This document shows, piece by piece, positions 51,963 through 61,277 of a DNA stretch of 64,000 bases. The notes beneath the pieces are model-generated. The model had not been told where the DNA came from. It ran no database searches and worked only from the letters and a program-made list of their open reading frames with translations. The translations under genes were made by a program, and so were the position numbers. Source of the stretch: Rhizobium vallis (lineage in GTDB: Bacteria > Pseudomonadota > Alphaproteobacteria > Rhizobiales > Rhizobiaceae); assembly GCF_003985155.1 (NCBI RefSeq), contig NZ_ML133694.1, positions 1 through 64,000 on the forward strand. Direction: 5' to 3'. Each line of letters opens with the position of its first letter. Position 1 is the first letter of the stretch.

Positions 51963-53714
51963 CTATCTTGCCGATAGGCGTTCGAGGGGCAGTCCCGCAG
52001 CATGCAGCCCGCTCAGGAACCGTTCCTGATCTTCGGGCCGTTGCAGTCGGAGCGCCAGTTCCTCGCGAACATTGGCCATCACCGACGGCGCGTGAATATT
52101 CAGCCAGGCCTCCTCCAGGCCGGCTTCATCCAGCTTTCCAGCCGCGCCGAGAATGGACATCAATACGAGATGATGCATGGGGTTGGAGTCGAGATCGGAC
52201 CTTCGCGCCCACTGTTCTGCCTCTTCGACATCCCCCTTCATGAATGCACAAAGCGCCATGCCGATTTCGTAGTAACCTTTGGGGCCAACGCCTTTACTGA
52301 TGGCAATCGACAAAAGCTCGCAGCCGGATTGCCATTTCCCCGACATTGCCAGCCGGAGGCCATATTCGCCTGCTACTTCCACATCATTGGGATTTGCAGC
52401 ATAGGCTGCCGTTCCCGCCTTCAGAGCCCCATCGATATCGCCCCGATAGAAGCTCACCATCATGAGGGCCTGCAGAACATGGGGATTGCCGGGCGCAAGT
52501 GACGTCGCCCGCTCGATCGCGGCGGTTGCCTGGTCGAGCGATTGCGCGGGAGATGACGTGCCGAGCTTGTAGCGAAAGCGCATTTCATCAAGGTAGACGA
52601 GGGACAACAGGGCCCAGGATTCGGCGTTGTCGGGAAAATTCTCAGTCGCCTGCTCTAGGCATCGGCGTGCCGCACTTTGAGTTTGAACAGTCATGTTCTG
52701 TCGATAGCTGTAATATGCGAGCGTGCAGGTGTTGTCTTGGCGTCTCAGCCGAGCGGTCGTCTCCGTGTCTGGTTGAAAGATGGCGCCGTTGGGCTGTGCG
52801 ATCGCATTGGTGATTTGCCGGGCGATACTGCCTTGTATGGCAAGCTTATTCTGCGCTTGAAGGTCCGCGTCGAAATTATCGGCCCAGATAACGGTGCCAT
52901 CTGATTGGCGCACCAATCTGGCAGCCGTGCGCAGCCTGCTTCTGTCGAGCTGGACACTGCTCTGGAGCGCATAGGTGGCATTGGCTGCACGATCGCTTCG
53001 CGTTGGGTCAGCCACGACGATGATGTCATCGAATAGGGCAAGCTGACCGATAACCTCATCCCTCAGGCCACGAGCAATGTCCGAATTAGCGTCGGCTGAC
53101 CCGTTCTCGGCAAAGAATTCAACGATCACCTTTGGCTTGGAGATTACTGGCGGCGGTGAAATCCATTGAGCAGACAGTGCAAAGGCTATGATAACGCCGA
53201 GGAGAGCAAGAGCGGCTGCCATGGCAATCCGAAGGCTCGGAACAGGCTGCCGGGGTTCATCGCGTGTTTCATGATGCAGATGCTCTTCGGGGTTTGCGGG
53301 CTGCGATTTTTGCGAGCCTGCCATGGGTGCGGCCGGGGCTGATGTATACTGGGCATATTCAAAATGCGGGACGTAACCGCCTTTGGGCACTGTTATAACA
53401 ACCTCGTCCGCCTGGCCTGCGACGAGATAATAGCGCTCGAGCGCCTTTCTTACTCGGCCAGCTTCGATCCGTACCACCGGATCGTTCTGCGGATCGAACG
53501 ATGCTTCCCGGCCAAAAACCACATTTGCTATTGTAAATGCCTTCAGGAAATCCGATCGACCGGCGAGTGTCTCCTTGACCACGAATTCCAGGAAATTCCG
53601 TCCGCGTTTTGGCGCATGAAATTCCACGCTCGTGAGAATACGATCCACCTGCCGGCAGATTTCGTCAGCCGTCGGCTCAAGGTTAGTGAAGGCTTGGATT
53701 TTTGCGCTCCTCAT
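51963..53714 (-). CDS. Membrane-anchored winged-helix regulator with TPR domain
   Basis: A 583-aa protein with the same DNA-binding-like domain (VDRILTSVEFHAPKRGRNFL; DPVVRIEAGRVRKALERYY), a membrane helix near residue 175 and a TolB-like domain, then about 250 residues of helical TPR-type repeats (NFPDNAESWALLSLVYL; PNDVEVAGEYGLRLAM). Such proteins are often mislabelled adenylate cyclases in rhizobia; no cyclase domain is visible. AGGGG precedes ATG. Its stop is 5 bases from that of its convergent paralogue. Confidence 0.78.
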   Translation of the reverse strand: MRSAKIQAFTNLEPTADEICRQVDRILTSVEFHAPKRGRNFLEFVVKETLAGRSDFLKAFTIANVVFGREASFDPQNDPVVRIEAGRVRKALERYYLVAGQADEVVITVPKGGYVPHFEYAQYTSAPAAPMAGSQKSQPANPEEHLHHETRDEPRQPVPSLRIAMAAALALLGVIIAFALSAQWISPPPVISKPKVIVEFFAENGSADANSDIARGLRDEVIGQLALFDDIIVVADPTRSDRAANATYALQSSVQLDRSRLRTAARLVRQSDGTVIWADNFDADLQAQNKLAIQGSIARQITNAIAQPNGAIFQPDTETTARLRRQDNTCTLAYYSYRQNMTVQTQSAARRCLEQATENFPDNAESWALLSLVYLDEMRFRYKLGTSSPAQSLDQATAAIERATSLAPGNPHVLQALMMVSFYRGDIDGALKAGTAAYAANPNDVEVAGEYGLRLAMSGKWQSGCELLSIAISKGVGPKGYYEIGMALCAFMKGDVEEAEQWARRSDLDSNPMHHLVLMSILGAAGKLDEAGLEEAWLNIHAPSVMANVREELALRLQRPEDQERFLSGLHAAGLPLERLSAR

Positions 53715-53804
53715 GATCGCCCCTACGACGGGTCACGCAATTATTTAAGCTTTGTCTAACTTATAATATCCAACAATCCTTTGGTTGCAAGACTTGGTTC
53801 GGAA

Positions 53805-54472
53805 TCATCGAATATAGGTTGACGTGCCTCCGACTGATGCGGCTCTTGCGGTTTCACGCGATTGCGTTGCAGCATCGATGGTAATGGCCATCCGCATGAG
53901 TTCCGCAAGATTGCGCGCACCCATCTTTGCCATCACATTGGCGCGGTGAACCTCCACCGTGCGGGCGCTGATGCCGAGATCAAAGGCGATCATCTTGTTC
54001 TGAAAGCCATCGAGTACACCGGAAAGCACCTGATGCTCGCGATCGGTGAGCTGGCGCAATCGCGCCGCAACGGTTTCGTAGTCGGCAATCACTCTGCCGG
54101 CACGCCCTTGTCGTGTCGCAGCGTTGATGGCTGCGACGAGCGCCTCTTCCCTCAGCGGTTTTTCGAGAAAGTCGAACGCCCCCGCCTTCATCGCCGAACC
54201 GCAGTTGCGACATCGCCCTGGCCGGTAATGACAATCGCCGGCACATCCATGCTGAAACGGTGCAAGCGCTGAAGCAACTCGATGCCGTCAATATCGGCCA
54301 TGCTCAGGTCCGTGACAAGGCAACTTTGCCCTGAAAGGGGCAGCAGTTCCAGAAAGGCCTTCGCCGAGCTGTGCGCACGAACAGCAAAGCCTGCAGATAC
54401 CAGCAGGAATGTCAGAGATCTCCTGAGCGACTCCTCGTCATCGACGAGATGGATCGTAAGGTCGTTTGCCAT
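53805..54472 (-). pseudogene. fixJ: FixJ-like response regulator split by a frameshift
   Basis: The N-terminal part (start 54472, 94 aa) has the receiver: acidic pocket VDDEE, phospho-Asp in LVTDLSMADIDG and VITGQGDVATAVRR, then a stop at 54188-54190. The rest continues in another frame from ATG 54191: KAGAFDFLEKPL (receiver Lys) and a LuxR-type HTH (LTDREHQVLSGVL...TVEVHRANVMAKM). One extra G in CGGCGATG restores AVRAMKAGAF, as in FixJ. So this is a one-base deletion, or a sequencing error. The stop and restart overlap as ATGA, so re-initiation is conceivable. The gene overlaps the kinase end by 35 bases. Confidence 0.85.
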
Positions 54473-55685
54473 TGATTGTGCTCTCCACCAGCGGAAGCGA
54501 AAACGAGAGGATCGAACCGTCCCGTATTCCCTTGCGCGCGCTAATGCGGCCGCCATGGGCTTCAATGATACGCTTGGACAGGGCCAGGCCCATGCCGAGA
54601 CCGCGTGGTTTACTCGTCACGAAGGGACGAAACAGCGCCTCTTCGATGTCGACCGCGATGCCGCAGCCATTGTCGGACACCTCAACAACAAGATGGGCGA
54701 AATCATCAGTTTCGGTGTCGATCGCGATAACCGGCTGTTCAATAGCGTCGGTCGCCTCGATGGCGTTGCGAAGAAGGTTTGTCAGCACCTGGACGATCTG
54801 GACGCGGTCTGCGACCACAATGTCCCGCTTCGCTTCAAGCCGCAGATCCGCATGATGGCCTTTCCTCTGCGATCCGGCGAAGGCGAGTGTCGCTGCTTCC
54901 TGAATCAAGGCGTGCATCGATTCCGGTCTTTTCTCGCCGGCGCCGCGCTTTGCAAACTCCCGGATATTCTGGACGATCACGCCTGCCCACGAGGCGTGCT
55001 GGGTAATTTCCGACAGAGCTTCGCGAAGCGCCTCACGGGGCCATTGACGATCGTTCGATATAAGGCGCCCGCACCCCTCCGAATAGGCGGCGATCGAGGC
55101 TAGCGGTTGGGAAAGCTCGTGAGCCAGCGTTGCGGTCATTTCGCCGAGCGCCACTATTCTTGCGAGGCGAGCGAGCTCACATTGAAGCTCTTCAACCTGC
55201 AACAACGTCTGACGTTCGCTTCGGAAGTCCTCGAAGATCGCCGCAGTGAAGGTCTTTTTCCCACGCTCTTCCCGGATGATGGTCAGCGCAGTTGGAAACT
55301 GGGCGCCACTCCTCGTCGTTGCCAGGCCGGCACGAACGGCGCCCTGATCTGCCCAGCGTCCATTGAGCTGCGCATCCGGCGTTGCGGACCAGACAAAATC
55401 GATCTTGCGACCGAGCAGCTCGTCTTCTTGATAACCGAACAAGGTGACCGCAGCCCTGTTGCAGGCAAAAATCCTGTTGTCGTCGGCCATGAAAAACACG
55501 GCGTCGGGCATGTGTTCATAGAGCTGCCGGAACCAATCCGTCGGTGGTCCGTGCTCTTCATCTTGCGAAGCGGGCGAGGGTTTACGGCGCGCCACCCGCG
55601 ACCCGGCGACCGCGGTACGTCCTGTCAGGCTCAAGGCAGCCGAACTGTATTCGGTAACATGTGGAGCCCCTGTATTGGTAGACAT
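54438..55685 (-). CDS. FixL-like PAS sensor histidine kinase
   Basis: A 415-aa soluble kinase: PAS domain (about 50-165; MPDAVFFMADDNRIFACN, LFGYQEDELLG), dimerisation/phospho-acceptor helix GEMTATLAHELSQPLASIA, and ATPase domain (LRNAIEATDA, DNGCGIA, GLGMGLALSKRI). Order and wording resemble FixL, but the PAS segment where FixL has its haem-binding His (PEPYRHEHDGYL) reads SATPDAQLNGRW, with no His. GGAGGAG before ATG 55685 fixes the start. Paired with the broken fixJ-like gene. Confidence 0.85.
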   Translation of the reverse strand: MSTNTGAPHVTEYSSAALSLTGRTAVAGSRVARRKPSPASQDEEHGPPTDWFRQLYEHMPDAVFFMADDNRIFACNRAAVTLFGYQEDELLGRKIDFVWSATPDAQLNGRWADQGAVRAGLATTRSGAQFPTALTIIREERGKKTFTAAIFEDFRSERQTLLQVEELQCELARLARIVALGEMTATLAHELSQPLASIAAYSEGCGRLISNDRQWPREALREALSEITQHASWAGVIVQNIREFAKRGAGEKRPESMHALIQEAATLAFAGSQRKGHHADLRLEAKRDIVVADRVQIVQVLTNLLRNAIEATDAIEQPVIAIDTETDDFAHLVVEVSDNGCGIAVDIEEALFRPFVTSKPRGLGMGLALSKRIIEAHGGRISARKGIRDGSILSFSLPLVESTINGKRPYDPSRR

Positions 55686-55869
55686 GATTGTCTCCTCCAC
55701 CCCTTGAGAAGTTGTTCGTGCCTGGACTGCCTTGTCTCTCTCAACAATGAAGCGAGTTTACCACCTTTGCAGCAGTGGTCCGTGTAGTATCGCGTAGACT
55801 CTATTGCTCTTTCTACTCAACCGGATGTGGGTGCCGTCGAGCCGGCGTTTTGGCTGGCCCTCATCTCCG

Positions 55870-55883
55870 TTGATCCGGCTCAA
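55870..55883 (+). promoter_or_regulatory. Fnr/FixK-type box upstream of the amber-interrupted small gene
   Basis: TTGATCCGGCTCAA matches TTGAT-N4-ATCAA at 9 of 10 specified bases. Its centre is 72.5 bases before the ATG at 55949. The site and the next bases (CAATGCC...GGCTC) resemble those at 61471-61494 before the paralogous gene. Confidence 0.6.
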
Positions 55884-55948
55884 TGCCTTTGGCTCGTGGT
55901 TCCGTTACTCTCAGATGAAATGGGTATCGTTATTGAGGAAGCTGGAAG

Positions 55949-56128
55949 ATGAGAAGGTTTGTCCTTGCTATCGCTATTGCGACCGCTGCGTCTATCGCTG
56001 GTGCCTAGGAAACCCGCAAGGCCATCCGTTCCAATGCGTGGCTTGTTCAGCAATTGAAGGCTAGGAAATTGACGCCCAACCAGATCGAATGGTTAACGCG
56101 TGCCCGAAACGGCAACCTGACCTTCTAG
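55949..56128 (+). pseudogene. Small exported protein gene with an in-frame amber codon
   Basis: The frame has 59 codons: a signal peptide MRRFVLAIAIATAASIAGA, then TAG at 56006-56008, then ETRKAIRSNAWLVQQLK and PNQIEWLTRARNGNLTF to a stop. The second part matches the C terminus of the gene at 61552 (IEWVSRARNGNMTF). The TAG stands exactly where signal-peptide cleavage would give an N-terminal Gln, so a CAG-to-TAG change is likely. GGAAG lies just upstream. A paralogue that has lost its middle part and then its function. Confidence 0.7.
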
Positions 56129-56141
56129 ATTGGATGATTAA

Positions 56142-56528
56142 ATGCCGGATACGACGGGTTTACTGCAAAGGGAGCCCGCGATTGCCGGCGTCAAGGCAGG
56201 CATAGCGGAATGCAACATCCGCAGAACGCCGGCAGCAGAAACGAGCCGGCCGAGCGACCGGCATGCCGAAAAGGGCCTCTTGTCCGGTCGATGCTCGTGC
56301 ATCGTCGGGGAGGGTTCGGTGGTGTGGCGGTTGGTCGTCGAAGCTCCGTTCGAAGAGGATATCGAACTCGCCGTCATTGACGACGAAGGCATCCATGCCC
56401 TGATCTTTCCCTGCCAACGCTTGTCCGGCGGATGGGCCAACGCGCTGACCGGCGAGATGCTGGAGGTTCACCCAACCCATTGGCGTGCTTGGAAAATGCA
56501 GCGATGCGATGCGTGCGACCTTCATTGA
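56142..56528 (+). CDS. Conserved-looking small protein of unknown function
   Basis: A 128-aa protein. The C-terminal half (EEDIELAVIDDEGIHALIF, GGWANALTGEMLEVHPTHW) is hydrophobic/acidic and looks like a compact domain seen in short rhizobial proteins; I do not know its function. No membrane segment or signal peptide. The ribosome site is weak and the first 45 residues look poorly conserved, so the true start may be internal. A long overlapping frame on the other strand looks like a shadow. Confidence 0.5.
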   Translation: MPDTTGLLQREPAIAGVKAGIAECNIRRTPAAETSRPSDRHAEKGLLSGRCSCIVGEGSVVWRLVVEAPFEEDIELAVIDDEGIHALIFPCQRLSGGWANALTGEMLEVHPTHWRAWKMQRCDACDLH

Positions 56529-56585
56529 GCGAACCGTATGTCTGATTTCTGAAAAGCCGGAAAACCGCAAATGCTGCGGTGCACC

Positions 56586-56599
56586 TTGTCTGCAATCAA
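56586..56599 (+). promoter_or_regulatory. Fnr/FixK-type box upstream of arcA
   Basis: TTGTCTGCAATCAA matches TTGAT-N4-ATCAA at 8 of 10 specified positions. Its centre is 106.5 bases before the arcA start, almost the same as the distance (105.5) for the decarboxylase box at 63078. Confidence 0.55.
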
Positions 56600-56698
56600 T
56601 GACACCAGCGGCTCGGTCCAAATAGGCTACCAGACAGGCTGAACGTGTTCAGAGACCGGCGGTACGACCGCTGTCCTGAGGATTGGAAGGAGGACCGC

Positions 56699-57928
56699 AT
56701 GCGTGGTTTCGGCGTTCATTCCGAAGTGGGCAAGCTGAGAACCGTCATGGTCTGCCGACCCTCCCTGGCTCATCAGCGTCTGACCCCTGCCAACTGCCAT
56801 GACCTGCTTTTCGACGATGTCCTCTGGGTGCATGAGGCCCAGAAGGATCACTACGATTTTGTCCTGAAGATGCAGGAAAGAGGGGTCGAGGTTCTCGAAC
56901 TCCACGACCTGCTAGGCGAGGCGCTCTCCAACACACAGGCGCGTGATTTCATCCTCGACCGGCGCATCACGCCTAATGTGCTCGGCTCGCAGATCGCCGA
57001 AGCGATGCGGCCGTGGCTCGATGAAATGCCGGCCACCCAACTCGCCGCCTTCATGATCGGCGGCATCGCGATTTCCGACCTGCCCGATGTCAGTGCGAAG
57101 GCGTTGATGCTGAGCGCCTTGCCGGAAAGCGATTTCGTCATCCCGCCGATCCCCAACACCCTGTTTCAGCGCGACCCCTCGTGCTGGATTTATAACGGCG
57201 TGACCTGCAATCCCATGTTCTGGCCGGCGAGGCGGGCAGAGACGCTGATCCAACGCGCCATCTACAAGTTTCATCCGGTCTTCCAAGGCGGCGATTTCCA
57301 GATCTGGTGGGGTGATTCCGACAACCAATTTGCCAACGCCTCGATGGAGGGCGGTGATGTCATGCCGATCGGCAACGGCACGGTGCTGATCGGTATGGGC
57401 GAGCGCACTACCTACCAGGCCGTCGGCCAGGTGGCGCAGGCCTTGTTCAGAAGCAAGGCGGCAAAGCGGGTGATCGGCTGCCTGATGCCGAAGAGCCGTG
57501 CGGCCATGCACCTCGATACCGTTTTCAGCTTCTGCGATCGCGACGTCGTCACGCTGTTTGCCGAGGTGGTCGACCAGATCCGCTGCTACAGCATGCATCC
57601 CAAGGACGATGACGGCACATTCGAGATCCATCCCGAAAATACGCCGATGCTCGATGTCGTCGCCGAAGCGCTCGGTCTGCCGAAGCTGCGCACGGTCGAG
57701 ACCGGCGGCAACTCCTATCAGGCCGAACGCGAACAATGGGACGACGGCAACAATGTCGTGGCGCTCGAGCCCGGCGTCGTCGTTGCCTACGACCGCAACA
57801 CCTACACAAACACACTGCTGCGCAAGGCGGGCGTCGAGGTCATCACCATTCGCGGCTCCGAACTCGGCCGCGGGCGTGGTGGCGGGCACTGCATGACATG
57901 TCCCATCTGGCGCGACCCGGCTTACTGA
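56699..57928 (+). CDS. arcA: Arginine deiminase
   Basis: A 409-aa deiminase converting arginine to citrulline and ammonia. Catalytic Cys398 in GGGHCMTCPIW, His/Asp motifs in FQRDPSCWI and EGGDVMPIG, and the guanidinium-binding region are present. AAGGAGG five bases before ATG 56699 is an ideal ribosome site and gives the normal N terminus MRGFGVHSEVGKLRTVMV; the frame is open 18 codons upstream. First gene of arcABC. Confidence 0.95.
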   Translation: MRGFGVHSEVGKLRTVMVCRPSLAHQRLTPANCHDLLFDDVLWVHEAQKDHYDFVLKMQERGVEVLELHDLLGEALSNTQARDFILDRRITPNVLGSQIAEAMRPWLDEMPATQLAAFMIGGIAISDLPDVSAKALMLSALPESDFVIPPIPNTLFQRDPSCWIYNGVTCNPMFWPARRAETLIQRAIYKFHPVFQGGDFQIWWGDSDNQFANASMEGGDVMPIGNGTVLIGMGERTTYQAVGQVAQALFRSKAAKRVIGCLMPKSRAAMHLDTVFSFCDRDVVTLFAEVVDQIRCYSMHPKDDDGTFEIHPENTPMLDVVAEALGLPKLRTVETGGNSYQAEREQWDDGNNVVALEPGVVVAYDRNTYTNTLLRKAGVEVITIRGSELGRGRGGGHCMTCPIWRDPAY

Positions 57929-57965
57929 GGTTTCCACCCACGAAACAGACCGACGGAGCAAGACC

Positions 57966-58970
57966 ATGAGCTTCAATCTGCGCAATCGCTCGCTGCTGAC
58001 CGTGCAGGATTACACCCCGCGAGAATTTCGCTATCTCCTTGATCTCGCCCGCGATCTCAAGCGGGCCAAATATGCGCGCACCGAGCAGGAGCATCTGAAA
58101 GGCAAGGAGATCTGCCTGATCTTCGAGAAAACCTCGACGAGGACGAGATGCGCGTTCGAAGTCGCATGCTCGGACCAGGGCGCCAACGTGACCTATCTCG
58201 ATCCGTCCGGCTCGCAGATCGGACACAAGGAATCCTTCAAGGACACGGCACGGGTACTCGGCCGCATGTATGACGCGATCGAATATCGCGGTTCTGCGCA
58301 ACATGGTGTCGAGACGCTGGCGCGATATGCCGGGGTGCCGGTCTATAACGGGCTGACGGATGAATATCATCCGACACAGATGATTGCCGACGTGATGACC
58401 ATGCGTGAACATAGCGACAAGCCGATCGCCCAGATCAAATATGCTTATGTCGGCGACACGCGTTCGAATATGGGGCATTCGCTGCTGATCGTCGGCTGCC
58501 TGCTCGGCATGGATGTGCGCATCTGCGGTCCGAAATCGCTGTGGCCATCGGAAGAATATATGAAGATCGCCAGAGATCTTCAGCAGGCGTCCGGCGCGCG
58601 CCTTCTGGTCACCGAAGATCCGAGGGAAGCGGTCAAGGACGTGGATTTCATCCACACGGATGTCTGGGTTTCGATGGGCGAGCCGAAGGATGTCTGGCGC
58701 GAACGCATCAAGCTGCTGACCCCCTATCAGGTCAATCAGGATCTGATGAAGGCGACCGGCAATCCGCAGACCAAATTCATGCATTGCCTGCCGGCATTCC
58801 ACGATACCGAAACCACGCTCGGCAAGCAGATCGCCGAAGACTACGGCATGAAGAACGGTCTCGAAGTTACCAATGATGTCTTCGAGTCCGAGGCCAATGT
58901 CGCCTTCGAGCAGGCGGAAAATCGCCTGCACACGATCAAGGCCCTGCTTGTCGCTACCTTGGGAGACTGA
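57966..58970 (+). CDS. arcB: Ornithine carbamoyltransferase, catabolic
   Basis: A 334-aa transcarbamylase. The carbamoyl-phosphate motif is STRTR (in KTSTRTRCAFE) and the ornithine motif HCLPAFHD is near residue 275. In this operon it runs towards carbamoyl phosphate from citrulline. It starts 37 bases after arcA and one base before arcC. Confidence 0.95.
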   Translation: MSFNLRNRSLLTVQDYTPREFRYLLDLARDLKRAKYARTEQEHLKGKEICLIFEKTSTRTRCAFEVACSDQGANVTYLDPSGSQIGHKESFKDTARVLGRMYDAIEYRGSAQHGVETLARYAGVPVYNGLTDEYHPTQMIADVMTMREHSDKPIAQIKYAYVGDTRSNMGHSLLIVGCLLGMDVRICGPKSLWPSEEYMKIARDLQQASGARLLVTEDPREAVKDVDFIHTDVWVSMGEPKDVWRERIKLLTPYQVNQDLMKATGNPQTKFMHCLPAFHDTETTLGKQIAEDYGMKNGLEVTNDVFESEANVAFEQAENRLHTIKALLVATLGD

Positions 58971-58971
58971 C

Positions 58972-59907
58972 ATGCGTGTAGTCATTGCGCTGGGCGGCAA
59001 TGCGCTTCTGCGGCGCGGGGAACCCATGACTGCCGATACCCAGAGGCGAAATGCGCGCACCGCGGCCCAGGCGATCGCGCCCCTGGCGGCGGAACACGAG
59101 CTTGTCATAACACACGGCAACGGGCCGCAGGTCGGGCTGCTCGCGCTTCAGGGGGCGGCCTACAAACCGGAGGAAGCCTATCCGCTCGATGTTCTCGGCG
59201 CCGAGACCGAAGGCATGATCGGCTACATGCTGGAGCAGGAGCTCGGCAATCTCCTGCCGTTCGAGCAGCCATTGGCGACGCTCCTCACCATGGTCGAAGT
59301 CGATGCCGACGATCCCGGCTTTCAGAACCCGACCAAATTCGTCGGTCCGGTCTACGACAAGTCCGAGGCGGACCGGATACGCACGGAAAAGGGTTGGGTC
59401 TTCAAGCAAGATGGCGAAAAATGGCGTCGCGTCGTCGCCTCGCCGGCACCGAAACGCATCTTCGAGATCCGTCCGGTCCGCTGGCTCCTGGAACAGCGTA
59501 CGATCGTCGTCTGTGCCGGCGGTGGCGGCATACCGACCATGTATGAAAAGGGTGCCGATCGGAAGCTGATCGGCGTCGAAGCCGTGATCGACAAGGATCT
59601 CTGCTCGGAGCTTCTGGCACGCGAGCTCAACGCCGACCTGCTGATCATGGCGACGGATGCCGAGGCCGTCTACACCGACTGGAGCAAGCCATCCCAGAAG
59701 GCGATCCATCGCGCCCGCCCCGATGATCTCAAGGCGTTCTCCTTCCCGGCCGGCTCGATGGGGCCGAAGGTGGACGCAGCCTGCCATTTCGCCCGTGCCA
59801 CCGGCAAGGCGGCGGCGATAGGTTCGCTTGCCGATATTGCCGGAATGGTGCGCGGCGAGCGCGGTACCATCATCGATGGCGGCTTCGACGGTCTGAGCTG
59901 GCACTGA
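58972..59907 (+). CDS. arcC: Carbamate kinase
   Basis: A 311-aa amino-acid-kinase-fold enzyme: VVIALGGNALL at the start, ITHGNGPQVGLLALQ, VVCAGGGGIP and the C-terminal GSMGPKVDAACHF. It makes ATP from carbamoyl phosphate and ADP, the energy-yielding step of the pathway. GGGAG precedes ATG 58972; frames further upstream lie inside arcB. Confidence 0.95.
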   Translation: MRVVIALGGNALLRRGEPMTADTQRRNARTAAQAIAPLAAEHELVITHGNGPQVGLLALQGAAYKPEEAYPLDVLGAETEGMIGYMLEQELGNLLPFEQPLATLLTMVEVDADDPGFQNPTKFVGPVYDKSEADRIRTEKGWVFKQDGEKWRRVVASPAPKRIFEIRPVRWLLEQRTIVVCAGGGGIPTMYEKGADRKLIGVEAVIDKDLCSELLARELNADLLIMATDAEAVYTDWSKPSQKAIHRARPDDLKAFSFPAGSMGPKVDAACHFARATGKAAAIGSLADIAGMVRGERGTIIDGGFDGLSWH

Positions 59908-59921
59908 TCCTTCAAGACACC

Positions 59922-61277
59922 CTATCCTGACACGGCCGGGCGCGTTGCTGCACCCGATGCTGACGCTTTGTCTGTCGCTTCAGTAGCGTTTCGCTTTTGC
60001 CAGACATAGACGGGGATTCCGAGCATCAAGAGTACCAGACCGTAGAGCACCGGTTCGGCGCCGGAGCCGTAAAGGGTGAAGATTGCGAAGATGAAGGCGA
60101 TGGCTTCGATCACGCTGACCCTTGGCATCCGCCCAAGCCTCGCGCCTGCAACAAGAGTTCTGGCAAGCGAACAGAAGGCATAGGGAACGACGGCGGCCAT
60201 CGTGCTCAACCCGACCATCAGACGATAGACTGCGGCGAAACCTTCTGAACCAAACGCCTGGACGAGCACCAGGATCGTTGCAAACGAGGCCGAGATGACC
60301 ATCCCCCATGCCGGCACGCCACGCTGGGAGAGCCGGGCAAACAGCGGCGGAAACAGTCCGTCGCGGGCAGCCGCCATTGGAACCTGTCCCATCAGTAGGG
60401 TCCAGCCGTTCAGTGCGCCGATCGAGGAGACCAGCACGGCGATCGAGATCACCAATTCACCGAACCGTCCCCACATGACCCCAGCGGCCTGAGAGAAAGG
60501 CGCGACCGAGTGAATGAGCTCTTCGCGGGGCACGAGGCCCATCACCACGATGGTGCCGAGCACATACAGCGTGGCGGCGATCGAAATCCCGAGAACGGTC
60601 GATCGCGGAATGGTTCGTTCCGCATTTTCGACATCGCCTGCAGGAACGGTCGCCGATTCCAATCCCAGATAGGCGAACATCGTCAGCGGCGCCAGCGTTG
60701 CAAATGACTGCAATAATGGCTGGCCACTCGGATTGAATTCGGAGAAATGCGATGTGTCGATGTAGAGGAGGCCGATAATCGCGACAGCGCCGAAGGGGAG
60801 GAGCTTGGCGTATGTCGTCACCTGCGCGAACAGGCCGGCCGCGTGAACGCCGCGAAGATTGACGAGCACGATCGCCCAGATCACACCAAGTGTCACCACG
60901 GTCGCAGCGAGGCGATTGCCAAGGGCAGGGAAGAGGTCGATCATCACGCCGGTGAAGGCGATCGCAATGACCGGCAGCGATGTCCAGATAGAAATCCAAT
61001 ATCCCCAGGCGATCAGAAAGCCGGCAAAATCACCATAGGCGAGCCTCGTATAGGCATAGGGACCGCCGACCGCAGGCACCAGGCTCGCCAGCCGCGCGAA
61101 GGTTAGGCCGAGGCAGATCGCGCCGGCGCCCATGATAATCCAGACGATGATCGCCAGGTTTCCGTAGGGCGCGACCGCGGCCGGGGAAAGATAGAAACCC
61201 GAGCCCACCATATTTCCCACCACGATGGCGGTGCAGGCAGCAAGTCCCAGGCTCTTGCCATTTGGTGAGGTTGTCAT
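59922..61277 (-). CDS. APC-family basic amino acid transporter
   Basis: A 451-aa protein with about 12 membrane helices. The N-terminal motif VVGNMVGSGFYLSPAAVAPYG and VPAVGGPYAYTRLAYG match the arginine/agmatine and arginine/ornithine exchanger group (AdiC, ArcD/PotE-like). GGGAGGGG lies before ATG 61277. It is convergent with arcC (14 bases apart), so it is probably the arginine importer or arginine/ornithine antiporter for arcABC despite its opposite strand. Confidence 0.85.
   Translation of the reverse strand: MTTSPNGKSLGLAACTAIVVGNMVGSGFYLSPAAVAPYGNLAIIVWIIMGAGAICLGLTFARLASLVPAVGGPYAYTRLAYGDFAGFLIAWGYWISIWTSLPVIAIAFTGVMIDLFPALGNRLAATVVTLGVIWAIVLVNLRGVHAAGLFAQVTTYAKLLPFGAVAIIGLLYIDTSHFSEFNPSGQPLLQSFATLAPLTMFAYLGLESATVPAGDVENAERTIPRSTVLGISIAATLYVLGTIVVMGLVPREELIHSVAPFSQAAGVMWGRFGELVISIAVLVSSIGALNGWTLLMGQVPMAAARDGLFPPLFARLSQRGVPAWGMVISASFATILVLVQAFGSEGFAAVYRLMVGLSTMAAVVPYAFCSLARTLVAGARLGRMPRVSVIEAIAFIFAIFTLYGSGAEPVLYGLVLLMLGIPVYVWQKRNATEATDKASASGAATRPAVSG

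Noticed and set aside
51963..53714. Adenylate cyclase
   Set aside because: Proteins of this layout are often given that name, but no cyclase catalytic domain is visible; it is a DNA-binding-like, membrane and TPR protein.
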